DNA from: Siderastrea siderea
Taxonomy: Eukaryota > Cnidaria > Anthozoa > Scleractinia > Rhizangiidae
NCBI GenBank assembly: GCA_964030785.1
Contig: OZ034967.1
Location: forward strand, 59,293,665 to 59,357,664
Direction: 5' to 3'
DNA length: 64,000 bases
Shown: positions 45,801-56,830 of the stretch, one piece after another
How positions within the stretch are numbered: the stretch's first letter is position 1
Layout of the letters: each line of letters begins with the position of its first letter
Notes under the pieces: generated by a model
Databases searched by the model: none
What the model was told of the DNA's origin: nothing
What the model saw: only the letters and a program-made list of their open reading frames with translations
Position numbers and translations under genes: made by a program

Positions 45801-47283
45801 AGTCTACAAGAAAGGCAAATACATGTACTTGGCTGATACATTGTCAAGAGCTGCCCTGAACCTCCCTTCACCTTCAGGCCCACAAGAAGAGGTGTTTCAA
45901 TGCGACCCGGAGGACAACCACGAGATGTTCCGAGTAGAGCTAGAGGCCCTGGAACTAGACTCGCCAGAGATGTATCCTAGCACACTAGAAGAAGTCAAAG
46001 CTGAAACGAAAGCAGACCCTACCCTGTCAGTCCTTTGTGAATTTGTTGCTCATGGATGGCCTTCCGACAAATCGCAGGTTCCCACAGCACTTCGTCATTA
46101 CTATCCATTGCGGGATGAGCTAGCAATGTACCATGGTGTCCTGTACAAATCACACAAGGTCGTCATTCCCCTAAAGCTACAGTCTACTATGCTGAAAAAA
46201 CTCCACCAAGGCCACCAGGGCGGTGAAAGTATGATTCGTTGTGCCCGAGAAGTAATGTATTGGCCTGGAATGCAAACAGCAATTCTTCAAGAGAGTGCCA
46301 AATGTTCGTTGTGTGCTAGCTATGGCCCAGCGCTCCCGAAAGAACCGATGTTATCTCATGAGATTCCGCATGGTCCATGGAAATTCATTTCGCAGGACTT
46401 GTTTAAGCATGGAGGGCGTTGGTATGCTGTTACAGTAGACCACTACAGTGACTGGTTTGAGGTTGATCTGTTAAACGAAGACATCACCGCTGCCAATGTT
46501 ATCTCCGTGACTAAGGCGCACTTTGCCCGCTATGGTGTGCCAGAAACATTTCTGTCAGACAATGGGCCCCAATATACCTCTCAAGAGTTTGTGAACTTTG
46601 CCAAGGCCCATGGTTTTAAGTTGATCACCCGGTCACCCTATTACGCTAGAGCCACTGGTAAAGCCGAATCCGCTGTCAAGGAAGCCAAGAAGATGTTGAA
46701 AAAGTCGGATCTCCTCACTGGTCTCTTGGATCATAGGAACACTCCGCCTCAGGGTATGACCTACTCCCCAGCACAGAGATTTTTATGCCGGCGAACGAAG
46801 TCCACCTTGCCAATAGCTGAATCATTGTTGAGCCAATCTGTGCCACCAGTAGCCTTAGTGCGTGACGAACATCTGGGCAGGCGAGCTAAAGCTAAAGCCC
46901 ACTATGACAAAACGGCAAGCAGAGACTTACCCCCTCTCTCACCTGGACAAATTGTGTTCACCAGACCAAATGACCGTCACCGTGGTGAACGCTGGGATCG
47001 TGGCGAAGTCTTAGAGGAAGTGACTCCGCGTTCGTATGTCGTCGAAACACAAGGTGGGTTGGTTAGACGGAACAGGACCCACTTAAGACCTGCTGAGCCT
47101 TCAGTCCCTTGCAACCTGCAAACCCTGGAACCACCAGTGGCAGATGATAGTGACACTACAGCCGCAGGGAATTCTGCAGAAACCACAGAGCTCATTCCCA
47201 TTTCAGATTCACCAACTGAGAGTCCAGTGCAAACGTCCCGTTGTGGCCGAACGATTAGACCACCCAAGAGACTGGACCTTTGA
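42850..47283 (+). CDS. Ty3/Gypsy gag-pol polyprotein
   Basis: A frame of about 1477 residues from ATG at 42850 (context ATCATGG; the frame is open further up to 42772 but this start has the better context). Approximate order: gag; CCHC-type fingers CNYCG and ICRKCGKEGHVARKC (about 250-290); aspartic protease with LDTAS (about 352); reverse transcriptase with VYREKPDGSIRVCIDP and NKADDILVFG (about 734); RNase H with LQVDASDTGLGG (about 887); integrase H2C2 finger HQGHQGGESM...CSLC (about 1120-1155); integrase core with the three acidic residues in SQDLF, SDNGPQYTS and GKAESAVKEA. No internal stop. Gag and pol are fused in one frame, so no frameshift signal is needed. Chromodomain not evident. 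It ends about 100 nt before the polypurine tract. Confidence 0.95.
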   Translation: MAGAPVGFPVPQLQEGLDEREALDCFVLDYVDYCTVMGWFQSKAGCKYDDESEDGKAQWKKPSLCMSTLRATLPSKMKRLINPNNKTLGLSEENKDNPVKVIQALIKRFGGSVSVQAERTKMGRMFQSEGESISAWECRVVERAKYCEYGDFEDQACRDRFIAGLVDEALQGKLNTNGHRNKEGNIVEFRAVVEIAKNYESSTDARRLMRQVRGDQEQVNWTAKVPPSKTKSPQSPSGSSSKGLPPKQPECNYCGATPSHAKEKCRAILLKYICRKCGKEGHVARKCLSKPRHVNALNESVYDGEQETYHLFTVDIHSVRTVSVQKGKKFFAAIKLSAAGNCFVWKTLQLDTASTTNTLAVDDLVSMCPPDCDIRSLIKPSSAILHTYGGGVIKPVGQIELVCETQGKFHTLQFQLLSKDVMGSQPPLLSGSDCIRLGLIEIRRNAPSLHQNDHKETDKKSESQWGKVEESGMSDKESRPTSLNDSPTGELKPAGLPDTTSPVNSVCADIHVSAVNGTATSEAQVKRMVSAASEVGVSHMPVPGGKLTKAIVLEAFKDVHTGLGTLGPPLHIRMNPNVAPIQAHPHRCPVVKEAKAAEAIRDLEKQGILEKVTEPTAWISNSVYREKPDGSIRVCIDPSQTINKAIEVPKYPIPTVDELLPKLNSAKIFSCVDVYKGFTNIELDESSSFLTTMHTPIGRYRWLRMPFGVRLGPEEYQRRQHEALEGLSGVVNKADDILVFGRGGSLEEAEKDHDINLWNLMMRCREVNLKLNPKKFQFKVKQVTWMGHLLSSDGITPHPDRVRAIRDMTPPQDVKGVQRFLGMCNYLSRFTPNLAGIVKPLAELTHVDAVWSWSSQHDTAFKTAKSAIANATTLKFFDVNKPCVLQVDASDTGLGGALLQDGQPVAFTSSTLSATEVNYAPIEKECLAIKVACTKFYQYLYGKQDVIVHSDHQPLETIFKKPLSKAPRRLQRMMLQLQPFKFTVVYKKGKYMYLADTLSRAALNLPSPSGPQEEVFQCDPEDNHEMFRVELEALELDSPEMYPSTLEEVKAETKADPTLSVLCEFVAHGWPSDKSQVPTALRHYYPLRDELAMYHGVLYKSHKVVIPLKLQSTMLKKLHQGHQGGESMIRCAREVMYWPGMQTAILQESAKCSLCASYGPALPKEPMLSHEIPHGPWKFISQDLFKHGGRWYAVTVDHYSDWFEVDLLNEDITAANVISVTKAHFARYGVPETFLSDNGPQYTSQEFVNFAKAHGFKLITRSPYYARATGKAESAVKEAKKMLKKSDLLTGLLDHRNTPPQGMTYSPAQRFLCRRTKSTLPIAESLLSQSVPPVALVRDEHLGRRAKAKAHYDKTASRDLPPLSPGQIVFTRPNDRHRGERWDRGEVLEEVTPRSYVVETQGGLVRRNRTHLRPAEPSVPCNLQTLEPPVADDSDTTAAGNSAETTELIPISDSPTESPVQTSRCGRTIRPPKRLDL

Positions 47284-47421
47284 GTCTAGAGACTTCAGAG
47301 TACAATTGTACTCAATGATGACTGCTAACTGACATTGCTTGTTCATATTTGTTTATTTTACTTGTTCACTGTCTCATGCGAAACATATTAACACGTTAAT
47401 AGTTTTCTTTGAAAGGGAGGA

Positions 47422-47585
47422 TGTTGATAGGAGTTAACATTCTCTCAAGTCTTAGGTTAGGTCAGCGGTATGCGGCGCATGAGCAGTTGTTGTGTACAAG
47501 AGAGCATGGCCGTGTGTTTGGCCGTTTGTTAGAACTATATGTATTAAATGTTGTGTTCTTCAGAAGTTGTCCTCGCCGGTCAACA
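47422..47585 (+). repeat. 3' LTR of Ty3/Gypsy element
   Basis: 164 bp, nearly identical to 42521-42684; supplies the polyadenylation end of the element transcript. Confidence 0.93.
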
Positions 47586-47589
47586 CTTT

Positions 47590-48589
47590 CACTGTTGTCA
47601 TTTCAAGGGTCTCTATTCATGTCATGTAACTAAAAGGCATTGCATCAATGAAATGTGTCATCCTTGAGAACAATGTGTGGTCTTGCTGTGTGTATAGTCA
47701 TAGTTTCCTATTACCTTTCATATGTTGACCTCATAGTTTATGAACAAGATACTTTTAATTGACAGTGAGGGATTCAAACCAAATAGCTAAGTGACAGTGA
47801 CAGTTAATTCCAAAATCTCTTAGAACCTCCTGGTGTTCAACATGTTCATTGCAACAATTTTTCAGTATGAGATGGTCTCATAGCCTTCCTGGTCCATGCC
47901 CATGCTCTTAATTTAGCTGTTCAACATGTGCCCCAACTGACCCTTTAGTAATCCCCCTGAGGGGGCCACTTCCAGGATGATCAAGGGGTTCACCTATCCA
48001 CCAGGGGACACACAGATACTCTTAGTTCAATGGTAATTGGCTATACAGAAATGTATAAATGGTAATAATAAGTATTGGAAAGATCAAACAAGACAGTTGC
48101 CCTTCATTCCTTGATTAAAAACTTTTTCTCGACCTTTGTAAGATTTTTCTAATAATGAACTGAAGCATACTAGTCAGATGTGTAGGCAGGTGCCAGTACT
48201 AGTTAGCTACGTATATAGGGGGTAGGTAGGTAGGTTGGCAGGTAGGTAGGTAGACTATCAGCCATTAGTTTTATTCACATGGACATGAGATTCCTTTCTC
48301 AGGAAGATACCTTCTGCACGTGTAATGAGATTTTTTAAACATAATGAATAGATCACTTGTTGAGCAAATACATGTAATGATTGCAGAAGTGATTTACAAG
48401 CTGGCTGTAAGTACCAAAACATATTAACATATATTTTCCGAAACAAGACAAAAATATTAAAACTCTTAAAACTATTAACACACATGATCTGTGGAGTATC
48501 AAAAGCATTGCATAAATGTCATTTGTGCCATCTAATGGTATTAACAAGATTTATTTCACTGAGGTTTTGTTCAGAACAATGGTAAATGT
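47590..48589. other. No gene recognised; 3' flank of the 48.6 kb gene
   Basis: Contains a (GTAG)n microsatellite at about 48222-48254. The sequence next to 48590 is likely 3' UTR of the minus-strand gene upstream. No exon supported. Confidence 0.4.
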
Positions 48590-50285
48590 TCATAATAACT
48601 TGGGGTCTGTGTACATGGCAGATATGCTTGGATCCAATATACACCAAACAGAGTAATTCACAAGGTTGTTTTTTGCATATCTTGTGGTGAAATTTTGAAT
48701 GGCTGCACTCTTTTCAGGTTTATCCTGAATTTCTGATGACAAAGGTGCTGGTGTTCCCTGCTTTAGTACATCCATATATTGCCTCAACAGCCTTGGGCCC
48801 TCTTTGTATAGTTTGAAAAGCTTCACCATACTGTTGGCACAGTAGTCTAGGAAAACAGAGAGACAATATGAGAAGACTATGAGTCGGCATATTTCTTTAA
48901 GTTTGTTAGTTTAATATCATTTACCTACCAATTCCATTAGCCAGAGGGAAGAGGGCCTGGCATGTGAGGCACTTGCCTTTTTTTCATAAGACCTTTTGAT
49001 CCAAATCCCTACCCGTGGGACTGGTAAGGTCCAACGCTGTTGCCTAACAGGAGCCGGTAGCCTGTGACGACGCCTAAAACAGTTCTTTGGGCACCTAAAT
49101 TTTTGCTGTAGCACCTGACACTTTTCACAGATTGGGCTCCTCACTTTTCAGATTATGGCCTTGTGGGCTCCTTCAAATTATCTGTAGGCAGCAGCCTTGA
49201 GGTCAAATCAGATTTCCCCACTTTTGATAATACCATAATGCTATTATGGTAGACATGGAATTGTTTGAAAGACATAAACCAAAAAGGTCCCAAATATTAA
49301 CAAAATAGAGATAATCCATCAACTTTCTGTTTACTTCGAGTAATTGCAAGTTAGTGTTTTTGTCATTGAGAAACTGGCTTGGCACTCTTGAGTAATATAA
49401 CCTTTTTCACAGTTCAATCTCAGTCCTCCCAAGACATGGGATTCGCACCTCTTCAGGGGAAAGAAATCAAACATCCACACTGGGTGGTAGTCAAATTCCT
49501 GAGGGTGGGATAGCTAGAGAGTTGAAATGCCTTACATTTCCCCCAAATCCTCTACATTTGCCCCCCCCCCCCCCCCCAGAAGCTCCCCCATCTGAACATT
49601 AATAGGTGCATACTTTTACATGTACTAACTGTAAGTAGGTTTTGTCTTCTTTGGTCTAACAGAATAACTGCCTTTCTTTGCTTTGGGGTATCTGATTGAA
49701 TAACAAGGTCTTCCATCCACTGATACAGCTTGGAGCCTGTCAGCATTTTCATCATAATGCATGGCAGATAAACAAAGCCTGTTTGAATAAAACAAAATAA
49801 AATTATTTCAATCAATTAAATTACCACGGTAAACTCTCTTGAAATTTTTAAGCACAAGTATGGAAAAGCTAAGTTTATATTACATTAACTGCAGGGTAAT
49901 TTTATTACTTCCTTGAAATTAAATTTTTTGAAATTAAATTAGATCTGTCAGCTTTCAAAATTAAGGTGCAACAAAACTTGCTACTTGTAATAATAGCATT
50001 GTAAGAATATCCAGTATTAATAAATACTACACGCTTTTCTGTCTAACAAGAAAAAATAGGTAACTGAAGTATTTATAATGCCATGGCATGTAATTTCTGA
50101 GCATATGTAATAAATAGTAATATAATTTGAAAAACATAGCACATACATGTTCCTTGTGAACATCCCCCAAAAGGAGAAAGCTGTACTCTTTGGTACAAAC
50201 TGTATGTCCAGGCTGTGCTTGGCTTCCAGGGTTGATGTCTGGTATTTTGGAGATAACATGCTATTAAATATCTTTCAAAAGCTTC
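48590..50285 (-). CDS. Unrecognised gene, three 3' exons
   Basis: I do not recognise the product. Exons on the minus strand: 50147-50285 (starts EAFERYLIACYL, ends FGGCSQGT), about 49626-49778 (FVYLPCIMMKMLTGSKLYQW; IQSDTPKQRKAVILLDQRRQ) and 48590-48846 (YCANSMVKLFKLYKEGPRLL; RQYMDVLKQGTPAPLSSEIQ; ending MYTDPKLL and TGA). Acceptors are clear. The donor of the middle exon is uncertain: GTTAGT gives the wrong phase, while GTACAT or GTAAAA a few bases on give the right phase. The protein looks soluble and helical in its C-terminal part, with no obvious catalytic motif. The promoter and 5' exons were not found; they should lie above 50285, possibly around 50.4-50.7 kb. It is a host gene rather than a transposon by its exon structure. 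Confidence 0.55.
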
Positions 50286-50942
50286 CTGTACATGTAGTGA
50301 CTGAAATGAAGAAATACGCACGAAGTAATTACGCTGTCAGTGAAAGACTGTACTATAAGTTGAAAACGATAATTTTCGAAAACCGTGAAAGTATATAAAG
50401 CTGCCCACCATTGGAGTATATTCAAAGATCTTGGATGAATTGAATGTGGCGAAAGGAACGGATGGAAAATCCATTTATCATCCTAAACTGAAATTAGCTT
50501 AATAAAAACTAACTCACAAACACTTTAATACATTGTGTGCGTTCAGTTTTACAACAGCAGCGCTTTCCCTCGCTTCTTCCAGAGTCGAGCTCGAGATTAA
50601 CCGAGGATCTTTGCAACGGTAAATTGTTGGTACAGCGTCGTCTTTTAACGAAAATTTAGTCGCGAGGCCGAGTGATTTTTCATAATAATATTATGGTAAG
50701 GGTTCGGCGCGAAATGATCACTGCAAGTGTGGCCTGTCCCCGCAGTCCAACCCTTGGGGTCTCTTCTTCTAAAAACAAACTGCTTTTTTCGTTTTTTGGA
50801 AATTGGTGCATCCTGACTTGGTCCGCGTTGGTTTTGTTACAAGAAATGTGCACACTCCGCTTTCCCGGTTTACGCTTCCTCGCCGAGCAAGACGCCATTT
50901 TGAGAATGTGCACGGTTCTTCTTCGAACTCTAGCGATCTTCA
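50286..50942. other. Candidate upstream region of the 48.6 kb gene
   Basis: Mixed sequence; GC content rises at about 50530-50900. No exon could be supported, so this may be intron or promoter of the minus-strand gene. Confidence 0.3.
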
Positions 50943-51155
50943 GATCGGACTACGGGTACGAGATTGACTACGAGTACGACGTTCCAATTTCAAGACAGCT
51001 ACGTTCTCAGAGCTGTCGTTCCTCCCTGTTGTTGACCAGTGGAAAAGGAAAATGATGGGAACGATATTGGTGGGACAGATCACTATCTTCAACCCGCGAT
51101 CAGGAATTGAAAAGACGTTCTCGTACTCAATTAACCTCGTACTCGTAGTCCGATC
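50943..51155. repeat. 213 bp MITE with 45 bp inverted ends
   Basis: Ends GATCGGACTACGGGTACGAG and GATCGGACTACGAGTACGAG (right end reverse-complemented); the arms continue through GATTGA..ACGAGTACGACGTT with small gaps. No coding capacity and no clear duplication. Confidence 0.75.
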
Positions 51156-52245
51156 AAACCTTTTCGTCGAGCTTGACTTCGCGGAGGCACCTAAACGATT
51201 GAACAATGTTCATACCACAAAATTTTGGATTAAAATGAATGAACTAGATCAAACGTTTTCCTCCAAAAACTTTCAATGTGCCATGAACAATGTTTCATCT
51301 TTCTGAGCGTTCGAGCGTTCCATGCTCCTTTTGTACACACGTGTGACGTCACAAATTGCGTGACACAAATCGGGTCGTTTTGCTGTCACGCGCAAAATTG
51401 ACAGTTTCAACTGAAAATAGCGGCTAAATATACGTTTTTAAGGAAAAACTTTTTATTTGTCATTAATTATTGGCTAATATAGTTCACATAAACACTGAGA
51501 AAAAAAGGTGTAAGAACCCCGGGACTTGCACTTTAATTGAAAATTGTTCCCAAATGAAAGCCGAAAGTTAGCGGGTATTTCTTTACTAGTTTTGGCACAA
51601 AAGAGAGCGACAAATAAATAACCTTTCTAGGGTAGATGGAAACTATTGTTTATTGTTTTTCACTTCTTAAACTTTTAGGGTTCTGGGATTCCTGAATGAA
51701 AATTCATTAGCGACAGAGCTTAATTTATACAGAGCCGGTTGTGGGCCATAGATAGAATAGCTCTTCGAAGGCAGCCACAAAAAAACTCGTTACCAACTGA
51801 AAAAATTCCAATTTTGGCGCCTTTATGTTCTGGACAAATTCACTGGCTTCATTGGAGAAAGAACCATTTGTGAGGTCTCTGTTTCTCGCTATCGATAGAG
51901 CCTGAAGCTACGACAATGAACTTGAAATTTAAACGACTCAACTTTTATTCAACTCGAAGTTTAAACTCAGATCACAGACGGTTATTTTTTGGCGCCGTGA
52001 CGATTTTTGTTACATGCGAGCCCAGCCATAAAAAGGCCCTTTGCAAAAATACTGGTAGGAGCGCGGTTATATTGAGCAAATACGTTGTAATCATTACTTT
52101 GCGAGTCGTACGACACGTACATGTACGAGTTGAATCTCCACTTTCGCGACTTGAACAAGTGGTGAGTATTGGACATGGATGTTTAGTCCAGGTTTGAAAA
52201 GTTCTACGTTAATTACACGCAAAGCAGTCGAACTAATAATAATGA

Positions 52246-52246
<1 letters not shown>
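51156..52246. other. No gene recognised
   Basis: Frames at 51916-52197 and nearby have no family resemblance or splice context. Nothing classifiable seen. Confidence 0.35.
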
Positions 52247-52276
<30 letters not shown>

Positions 52277-52313
52277 AAGAAGAAGAAGAAGAAGAAGAAG
52301 AAGAAGAAGAAGA
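52247..52313. repeat. (GAA)n microsatellite, 22 units
   Basis: A pure GAA/AAG trinucleotide run of about 67 bp on the plus strand. Confidence 0.97.
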
Positions 52314-53189
52314 CCGTACTACTTAACTGTCTATTTTACGGGTAAGTAAAATCACTAGCTCTAAACCTGTTGTTGAGACAATATTCCGCCTTAACGCAGA
52401 TCTTTGTTCTTTGATTGTCTTGGCGGAAAAACTTCATGCTGATAATTTATTCCAGTAGGGGAAAATTATACATATTCTCGTCCTCTTGGTGGCTGCGTGA
52501 ATTTGTTTGTATGTCAAAAAAGTGAGGAATTTGTAGGAAGTTGGGGAGGGAAAAATAAGGCATGTATCAGATTATACCGTTGATAACAACACCACAGTAA
52601 AAGATCGTACAAAACCTTTCGCAGAAATGGTCCCTCTTAGGATTTTATTTGTAAAGTCACATGCCAAAATATGAGATAAAGTAATGAGAACGCCTCACTT
52701 TGGGAGTAATCAGTTCAAAGTTTGAGCGGAGAAAGATTTTCTTTTTCTGAGTAAGAAATCTTGCGCATATTCAAAGCTAAAAGGCAACAGAATTGAAAAC
52801 TCACCTTTGCTTCGATCACAGATTAGTCCTGAACCGACTGACGTCTGATGACTAACTGCACTTAAGTGAACATATGTTGAGTACTTCATTGACATGCCCT
52901 AATTTTCGTGAGAACAAAAAAGTCATACTTTATTGATGGCATATTGTTTATTAGGTCCCTAAATTTTTTTCTTTATCATTCTTATGCATGTCTATAATTG
53001 GGTTAGAAGGCATTGAATGCGTACCACAGCAATATCCGTTCGGTGAGCAGGTTCTCCTGTCTTTGAAAGGTTACAAACAGGACTATCTTTAAAGTTTTGG
53101 ATGAAAGTGGATGGAAGTTTAAGTGTGACTATCCAGCAAAGGCGATTACAAAATAATTCGGCGTGGTAACTAAACCTCCTACACTGGAA

Positions 53190-54500
53190 AAGTTGAAAAT
53201 TTACGAAACATGTAATTTTCATGTAAATCTGGATTTACAGGATTTGTAAATTGCAATTTACATTTTAAGGTTTTGTAAAACAAAATTTACATGAAATTTA
53301 CACGTTTCAAAAGATTATGTAAACGTGGTGTAAATGAAAATTTACAGGGTCACTTTCTGGTCTTATAATTCGAAAAACATGTAAAAAACGTGTAAATTCC
53401 TTTTGGCAAATTTACAGTATCTGTAGTGTAAAAAAGTATGTAAATTGTTTGAACACATCATGTAAATAACATGTAAATGGTCTTAACAGAAAACTACAGT
53501 GTTAGAACTCTGTAAATTGAATTTACGAGGAACTGATATCTTTCCATGAACAATGTAAATGTCCTGTAAATGGTACTTTACATGGTCATGTTCTAATGCA
53601 GATTTGAGGATAATGTAAATAACACGTAAATTTATGGTTACTAGAAAATGGGGCGATTGAACCGCATATCGTTTCCATGTGTCATGTAAATGAGCGGTAA
53701 ATAGTGATTTTCAACATGTAAATGGTTTTACCAGATACAGTAAGGTTGCTGTTGATGCTTGAACAGACAGAGTGACAGAGTAATGGGCTCCTGTACCTGA
53801 TAAGAAATTAAGGTAATTTCTTTATGAAAACAAAATGGCATATACGGGGCTTTGACGTAAAATGGCATATACTGGGCCAAGTAAAATGTCTGTAAAATGG
53901 CATGTACGAGGCTCTGTTAAATGTCTGTGGTCTTCCATAGCTCAAAAGGAGGTCGTTCCCAGGATACGTGAGGTATATTTAATCTAGTAAATCAGTTATC
54001 GCTCGAGTACTGACGTAGGCAAGGATCGAGCTTCGGTTGAACAGAGAGAATAGAGTTCCGGTTTATCAAAGAAGAGTGTGCTGGAGCCTTAGGGTGGTTA
54101 CGTTTCATTAATTGTTATGGTAACACTGTATTTATATTCTTAACATTTTATTCCTGGCAATTAACGGTCGTTGATGTGCCATTCTGTTCCGGTTTTTTCC
54201 TTCTTCTTTTCTTTCTTTCTTCCTTCTTGAATTTTTCTCAATGTAAGTTAAGTCAAGAAAATGACCTACTTTGGACCTATGGAATCTAGACTCTACCAGT
54301 GTCTCTAAAACGGCATATACCGGGCTCTTTAAAATGTCTGTAATAGGGCATAAACGGAGCTCTGTAAAATGTCTGTAAAATGAAGGAAATGGGGCATCAT
54401 AAAATCTCTGTAAATTGACGTAAACGAGGCACCACAAAAACTCTGTAAATTGACGCAAACGGGGCATCATAAAATCTCAGGCTCCTGCTGTAAACCATGA
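53190..54500. repeat. TGTAAAT-rich block merging into GGCATATACGGGGC repeats
   Basis: From about 53190 to 53730 the hexamer TGTAAA or its complement recurs every 10-30 bp. From 53820 to 54500, units such as AAAATGGCATATACGGGGC and CTGTAAATTGACGTAAACG recur every 30-60 bp. The segments share TGTAAA cores, so they may be one degenerate short-period repeat. No coding function. Confidence 0.7.
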
Positions 54501-55479
54501 AGTCACAAACAGGGCATCATAATTTATAGGTGTTACAAATTTGCGTTAGTTTATCAATTTAGAAACGTTTCAAACAGAGCACTGGCGTTAATTATATTCA
54601 TCTGAAAATACCCCCGTTTAATTTCATTGGCGAACGATGCATATTTGATGTACCAACTGGGCTCGTTGCTCCTTCGCAGCGGTATTTTCTCAACTTAACG
54701 GATAAGAAAAAAATAAAAAACGCAGTTGCAATTTGAAAAAAAAATTTGTTGTAGATTTAGAGTACTGATATTATTAGAGCTAATGAAAATGAATCGAAAA
54801 GCGGTTCGCATTTTCATTTATTTGCCGGTTCTGGCCCAATCTCGTACCAGGGTGGGTTTGGCCGAGCGACCTTGGGTACGAATTGATCATGCGCAAAGTG
54901 GTTCCCTTCCCGACGTGCTGTTCGTATTTTTGGCGCCGCTCGTTGAATTCATCGTTTGAGGTCTAAAATTTCTGTCGCTTTGGAGAGATGGCTTGTGAAC
55001 TATTCCTTCTCCCTGCTCCACGGTCTCTGAATAGCTGCAAACAATCTTCTTACAGCGGATTAACGATCAGTGGGAATGTTTTTCTGCCATTTAACAAGCT
55101 GGATCGAGTCAACTTTTGGCCGCCATATTTGATGGCTCATGATCATGCATGGTTCTTGCTGTAATTGCCGAGGTAAGCTAAGTTTTAGACTGTAAAACGT
55201 GAGCTAAGGCTCTTGTATGTCCAAATATTCGTGCCTTGTTTGATATTTACCACGTTTAAGCCAATTGCCCCGCACTTTAAGTGTTCTTGATGACACTTTC
55301 TTTGGGACTTCAAAAGTACATGATGTAAGCTCAACATCAATTGTGGCTCATTTCTGAGCTCCTACACCTTTTAAAATCAAGACTGGAATAAGCTTATATT
55401 TTCTTTGTTTTAAATTATCATGTTTACACATTTTATTTCATAGTTTGAGATCTTTATGCTTGCCCGACGTGAACATTCG
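54501..55479. other. No gene recognised
   Basis: A CCCAATCTCGTACCAGGGTG...CCTTGGGTACGAATTG hairpin at about 54837-54885 resembles the MITE at 33040. A 77-codon frame at 54726-54959 is read partly through it and is not supported. Confidence 0.4.
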
Positions 55480-56130
55480 AACATTCGATAAACCAAATTC
55501 AATCTAACCCAGTCGAACTCAATCATATGATTGGGTTCGGTAATCGAATTCAGTCGAGCTCTCACAAAAAAAATGGAGCAATCAAACGTTGATTAGGTTC
55601 GATTGTGTTCGATAAGGTTTGATTCAGTTCGACGGCAAGGCAATCACAAAACATGATCAGTGTGGGATGACATTTCATTGAAAATAGAGGTAGCAGAGCC
55701 AAATCTGGGGAGATGCAAGTTTTTCTCGGCAGCTTACAATGCCAACTCTTTCCACATCATCGGCTTGGTTCATTGAATTTTGCGTGGGTTATTGTAAAGA
55801 TTACATATGCTGATAAGAAATAAATGAATCATATATGAAAATATTTAAAATAGTTGGGGTGAATTGAAATTTATATAATCTTCTGTTGTCTGATGAACTT
55901 ATTTTGTAAGTTGTTCTCACATTGTGAACCATACTGTTCAAAAAACTTATATATTTTGAATGATTTTTTTTTGTTCGATTCGTTCGATTGGGTTTGAAAA
56001 TGGAACACAATCAAACTTTCACACAATTTCTTTAGTTCAATTGTGTTCGATTTCCAAATCAATCAAACCTAGTCATTCGATTTAGTTTGATTGGGTTTGA
56101 TTGAGTTCCATTACTGAAAAGTTCGATTGG
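55480..56130. repeat. TTCGATTG-rich degenerate repeat
   Basis: GTTCGATTG/CAATCGAAC-type octamers recur in both orientations at about 55480-55640 and 55970-56130, flanking about 330 bp of unrelated AT-rich DNA. A smaller block with the same motif occurs at about 18090-18250. It may be the subterminal ends of one element. Confidence 0.55.
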
Positions 56131-56419
56131 TCACATCAGGTACTTGGTACAGTTTGCTAGTGATGGCTTTGTTGTTAGATCTTCAAGCTGCTGTACTATT
56201 TGCAAGTGACCACTTTGACTCTGATTGAATATGGGTTTTATCATGTTTATACATTTAATTTCATAATGTGAGATCTTTATGCTTGGTACGGTTTGCTAGT
56301 GACAGTTTTTTGTCAGATCGTCAAGCTGCTGTACCATTGTGAGTGACCACATCACCTTATATTCCATCTGTTTCTGTCAGACAGACAGGTAACATCTATT
56401 AGTGTGATCAGTGTATACC

Positions 56420-56591
56420 CAGGGCTGTCATTAAGGGCCGTAAACCCTAACACCTGTTATGGCTGAGTATTCATGATGGGACCTCAATGTTATGGATGAA
56501 GTCGGTTTGTTGTCCTTACAATTTACTTACAAGTTTGTTATGGGTGTGAAGTTCAAGGTAACAGGTGACTCAAAGCTTAATGACAGCCCTG
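56420..56591. mobile_element. 172 bp hAT-like MITE
   Basis: TIRs CAGGGCTGTCATTAAG at both ends, flanked by TATACC (56414-56419 and 56592-56597). The arms also share CACCTGTTA further in. CAGGG-starting ends suggest hAT, but only 6 bp of duplication are visible. Confidence 0.75.
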
Positions 56592-56830
56592 TATACCGAA
56601 TCATTGGTTACTCAAACCTGGTCATGCATTCCTGTCAATAACAAACTAATGAATGGCTTCTGGCACCCAGCTGGAGTAGGAATTTGACAGGTTTACAATT
56701 TGCATAATCTGGCTGTAACAGTCAGTTACATTTCGTTATTTTTATTGTCTTTTCTCTTCACTGCCCATTTTTTTTTCAATGCATAAATGTTGAGAGAACT
56801 CAAACACCAGGCCTGGTATTTACGTATTCT

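Larger units (their letters stand above)
42521..47585 (+). mobile_element. Ty3/Gypsy LTR retrotransposon, apparently intact
   Basis: Bounded by 164 bp LTRs (TGTTG...CAACA), flanked by CTTT at 42517-42520 and 47586-47589. A primer-binding site TGGTGCCAGAAGTAG directly follows the 5' LTR (42685) and a polypurine tract AAAGGGAGGA precedes the 3' LTR. One long gag-pol frame lies between. The LTRs differ by one base as read (TATAGG versus TATATG), so insertion is recent. Confidence 0.95.
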
